Origin: Manihot esculenta
Lineage: Eukaryota > Streptophyta > Magnoliopsida > Malpighiales > Euphorbiaceae
Direction: 5' to 3'
Assembly (NCBI RefSeq): GCF_001659605.2
Contig: NC_035161.2
Location: 5,846,662 to 5,910,661, forward strand
Length of the DNA stretch: 64,000 nt
The translations under genes were made by a program, and so were the position numbers. This document shows, piece after piece, positions 60,759 to 64,000 of this stretch (positions within the stretch are counted from its first letter, which is position 1; each line of letters begins with the position of its first letter). Below the pieces are notes generated by a model that was not told where the DNA came from, ran no database searches, and saw only the letters and a list, made by a program, of their open reading frames with translations.

Positions 60759-61125
60759 TTTTTTTTTTTTTTAATAGAGAAATTTCATTCTATAAAATGA
60801 AATAAGTACAAGACCCAACTCAAAGAAATTACAATTATAAAACTAAGTAAACCTCAGAAGATAGGGAGCTTAGAAGAATCGGATAGAGACAGAAGACTTA
60901 TCTTCTTCTGAAATGGTAGAGAATACCACCAAAAAGGAGAATTCACAAGGAAGAATATGTGGAAATCCTTCTGCTCCCAACCTCTATAAACAAACAAATA
61001 GGAGAAAAGTAGTACCAATAACAAATAAGAGTTCAAATTTTGGCTCGATGAATCGGGAGATGATTAGATATGCACAGGAGGGGAAGACTACTATGTCACC
61101 TCCTTGTATCAACTGGATGTAAATA
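60759..61125 (-). mobile_element. 5'-truncated LINE, 3' end with poly(A) tail
   Basis: On the minus strand the sequence ends CTTGTACTTATTTC...GAATGAAATTTCTCTATTAA followed by 14 A (plus-strand T-run 60759-60772). This is the typical end of plant L1-type LINEs. Only a few hundred bases are retained. A 60-codon minus-strand frame (60854-61036) may be the ORF2 tail but shows no motif. Target duplications were not found. Confidence 0.5.
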
Positions 61126-62207
61126 ACTATTTCATTATGGTCATTAAATTTTAATTTATTTTATAAAAGTGATATAACATTTAAATATTTAATTAAAATA
61201 ATAATTCGGACAATTTTTTGATAAATTTTTTTATAAAACACCCGTGTAACATATTTTATGGGGCTAAAAAGAAGGAAAAAAATTTTTTTTTTAAAAATGT
61301 CAGATGGTAAAATTCCTTTATATACTATTCTCAAACCTAATCTCTTCCAAATTAATCTAAAAATTCTCTTCTTTTTCTTTTTCCATTTTCCTCTTTCAAA
61401 TTCTCTTTTTTTCTTTCTGCTTGTTTCTCGGTAGAATCATGCTTGTTTTTGCACAGAGTTCATCCACTATAGCAGATCAAATCAAGCTAAGAAAATCCAG
61501 AAATCAATTTAAGAACAAGACATGTTTCTCAATAAAACTATGACAGTTTTATCAAGATGTCTCGAGGACATTTTAATAAGTTTTTTAAACTAATGAATTA
61601 ACTATTTTTTTTTAAAAAAAAATAATAATATACATATTTTAAAAAAAAAATAATAATATACATATTTTTAAAAAAATAAATATTTATGATTTCTTTTAAC
61701 AAATCATTATTCTATGTTTTATTCTGTTAACGATTAACAACTATAAACATTAACACTGTTAGTAAATTAATAAAAGATTGGGCCTTTGGTTCAAGCTGTT
61801 AGTAACATCAGGCCTTAGTCCGAAAAATCAACATCCACGGAAATTTTATAATTTAATCCTATTTTAATGTAATTAATTATTTTTTTTTAGGAAGAAATGC
61901 TATAATTTAATCTTTATATTAATGAAAGCTAAATTCATTTTTGTATTTTTAAAAGGCAATTATTTAATCTTTATAATCTTCATAGTGGTTTAAGATTTAT
62001 ATAATCAAATTAATAAAATTAATTAATAATTTTAATTTTAATAAATTTTATAATAATTTATCTAAAATAATGATTTTTTTTTCTTTCACGTATTAGTATT
62101 AAGTTATTTAAAAACTAATAAAGGTATATATAAAAAATTAATACTATTTTGAAATTCTCAAAGTAAACAGATAATTAGAGAAAAAAATGTTTTTTGAAAT
62201 GACCGTT
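61126..62207. other. AT-rich intergenic region
   Basis: Includes a short direct duplication of an AATAATATACATATTTT.AAAAAA unit (about 61621-61675). No gene is supported. Confidence 0.5.
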
Positions 62208-62215
62208 ATTGTGGG
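62208..62215. repeat. Target site duplication ATTGTGGG (left)
   Basis: Perfect 8-bp match to 63594-63601. Confidence 0.92.
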
Positions 62216-63593
62216 TAGGGCTGAGCACTGTTCGGTTAGAACCGAATAAACCGACCGAACTGATTTAATTTAATAATTTGGTTCGGTTTTAAAATAAAAT
62301 CAGTTCGGTTACGTTTTAATTTTTAAAAATTTCGGGTTGATCGGTTCGGTTCGGTTTTGGAGTCAAAATAATTCGGTCGAACCGAACCGATCAAATTTAA
62401 TTTTAAACGCAGCGTTTTATTATAGGGTTATATCAATTCACTTCCCATCCCTCGTCATTCTTCACGCAGCGCATATCTTCGTCTCTCTCAAACCAAATCC
62501 CTAATCTCCATCCTTCACGTCTTCATCTCTCTTCATCTTCATCTCTCTTCAGTCCCGTAGCCACAGCCACCCACCCCAGTCGCCAGTCTCACAGCCACCC
62601 ACCGGCCACACACCCTGCCACCCACTCGCCAAAGCCAGTCTCTTCTCTCCATCCTTTGCTGCTTCAGTCCCGCAGCCAATTGATTTTGTGAAAGGGTGGG
62701 TCGCTTGTCAAGATTGGATCTTTGATAAGATTTGTTGCGGAGAGGTAATATCTGCTCTTAGGTTTTAGCTCAGCTTATTTTTTCACTATAACCCTGGCGC
62801 ATATTTCTATCTCTGTTTGGTTCCCGAGAAAATTGAGGAAAGCGATGGAAATTCCATTTTGAGGTCGAACTAGAATTCTAATTCATGTGTTCTTTAATCT
62901 TTACACCGAGATTATGCTTATTATGTATATAAAACCTTTTTTTTTTCCCATTCACAGTTTAAATTGATTACCTTGGCTTTTAATTTATCCAGAGAATCTT
63001 GTTGTTTTGCTGATTATTATTAAATCTTTTGGTTGTTGGTTTACTGAGCTATTAATTTATTCAATATTATTGGTTGAATTAGATCTAACTTATTGTTGGT
63101 TGAACATGATGTTTGGAGATGTTACTGCTTCTTTAACCTTCCACGAAACCCCCTTTTTTTAATTTTTTTTTAAATTACGGTTCCTTAGATTGTTGAGTAC
63201 AATCAAACATTTGAAATCTAATTTAGTTTCTACTTAGTTTCAATTTGTGAATTTGAAAGACTGCTGTGGATTTAATTACTATACTGAAAGCATTGTGTTT
63301 TGCAGGACTACTTTTTCTTCTTCCAATTAGAAAATTAAAAAAAAAAAAGAAATAGAGGGTGAGCAGTAACAGTTTCGGATTTTGGAGAGTTCAATTGGTT
63401 AGATATAATTCAATGAAATTATAAAAAAAGCTCAAAAATCGGTTTCGAACCGAACCGAACCAGTTCGGTTCGGTTCGATTCGGTTTTCTGTCTTATTTAA
63501 TTCGGTTCGATTTACATTTTGAAACAATTCGGTTAAATCGATTTTGGCCGGTTTGATTCGATACCGAACCGAACCGACCGATGCACACCCCTA
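62216..63593. mobile_element. hAT-type non-autonomous element, 1378 bp, with gene-leader-like cargo
   Basis: Ends TAGGGCTGAGCA and TGCACACCCCTA with a perfect 8-bp duplication (ATTGTGGG), plus terminal blocks of AACCGAACCG/CGGTTCGGTT as in the 471-bp MITE. The middle (about 62405-63400) is different in character. A CT-rich, GC-richer stretch resembles a plant 5' leader (62440-62744). It is followed by a T-rich intron-like segment with a GAG/GTAATA donor (62745) and TTTTGCAG acceptor (ending 63305), then a short exon-like piece. No transposase domain is visible. It is either an internally deleted autonomous hAT that kept its leader and first intron, or a transposon that captured a host gene's 5' end. 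Confidence 0.85.
62440..63400 (+). other. Exon-intron-exon-like cargo within the hAT element
   Basis: Exon-like 62440-62744 (CTTCATCTCTCTTCATCTTC-type leader, proline/serine-type CCACCCACC runs), intron-like 62745-63305 (561 bp, T-rich, GT...AG), exon-like from 63306. No long open frame is present, so it would be non-coding or leader sequence. Confidence 0.5.
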
Positions 63594-63601
63594 ATTGTGG
63601 G
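63594..63601. repeat. Target site duplication ATTGTGGG (right)
   Basis: Partner of 62208-62215. Confidence 0.92.
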
Positions 63602-64000
63602 TAAGTGATAGTATTATTTTGAGCTTTAGGATTATACTAAAATCAACACTTGCACTAATTGATTTTACATATATAAATATTTAAAAAAAATTACTATTTA
63701 ATCTATATAATATAAAAAATTTATTAATTAGCCTATTAATTTTAAAATATATATTAATATATCCCAACATTTTAAAAAATCTACTAATTAATTCACCTAT
63801 TAATTTTACAATTAAATATTTTACTATTTGATCCTTATGATTTTAAAAAATTTATTAATAAATCACTCATATTTTTAAATTAAAAGTTTATTAATCAGTT
63901 CCTTCACATTAGGGATATTTTAAATTTTTTTACAATACTTAAAACTAATGAAAGAATGAACTAGTAGACTTTTTAAAATATCAGAAATATTTTAATAAAT
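63602..64000. other. AT-rich sequence to the window end
   Basis: Repeating motifs of the 'TTTATTAATTAGCCTATTAATTTTA' kind suggest an AT-rich MITE that runs out of the window. No coding sequence. Confidence 0.5.

Noticed and set aside
57442..63600. Possibility that CGGTTCGGTT tracts contain tRNA B-boxes
   Set aside because: GGTTCGATTC-like strings occur, but without an A box, cloverleaf or correct spacing.

Overview
The window is plant nuclear DNA. It has intron-containing transcription-factor genes in AT-rich intergenic sequence, packed with LTR retrotransposons of several lineages, hAT-type MITEs and LINE remnants. The WRKY57-like and ZAT-like proteins are dicot-like. I favour a Euphorbiaceae or other Malpighiales genome (cassava-like), but that placement is inference.

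Region 1-23.9 kb is a nested retrotransposon block. An older, probably Tat/Ogre-like element (1786-3175 resuming at 22826-about 23860) was invaded by a complete Ty3/gypsy element (3176-22820, TSD AACAG). A second member of the same family then inserted into that element's left LTR (4474-14305, TSD TCCAC). Both gypsy copies lie on the minus strand, have about 2.2-kb LTRs, tRNA-iMet primer sites and C-rich (complement of purine) tracts, and encode a 1694-codon gag-pol. The outer copy has a TAG stop in its pol; the inner one is uninterrupted and its LTRs are almost identical, so it is young. A diverged LTR of the same family occupies 1-1785. The LTR promoters carry clusters of a GCCGCC-containing palindrome (TTCGGCGGCCGAA) on both sides of the TATA box.

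Region 24-36.5 kb holds two host genes on the plus strand. The first encodes a SANT-domain nuclear protein (coding exons 27615-27753 and 27898-29372). The second is a single-exon three-finger C2H2 protein of the ZAT1/4/9 type with an EAR motif (34731-36140). A LINE RNase H remnant and an inverted-repeat MITE precede the first gene. Three consecutive tandem duplications follow it.

Region 37-50 kb is mostly transposon. A gag-only Tat-like LTR element (37726-42062, TSD ATAAA) carries about 17 copies of an ~80-bp repeat. A decayed Ty1/copia element (about 43230-49540) is split by two solo LTRs: one of the gypsy family above with a short 1015-bp LTR in plus orientation (TSD ACGGT), and one 1475-bp TGTTAG...CTAACA LTR (TSD GTTTC). 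A fragment of the Tat-like LTR abuts the end.

Region 50-64 kb contains a WRKY57-like gene on the minus strand (three exons, 52319-55541). It also holds two hAT-type non-autonomous elements with 8-bp target duplications (56898-57368 and 62216-63593), a truncated LINE tail and AT-rich sequence. The larger hAT element carries an exon-intron-exon segment resembling a gene's 5' leader.

I see no tRNA or rRNA gene, CRISPR array or organelle insertion. The most noteworthy items are the same-family nesting, the GCC-box/TATA LTR promoter, a perfect hairpin in the retroelement leader, the gag-only element with its minisatellite, and the hAT element with the gene-like cargo.
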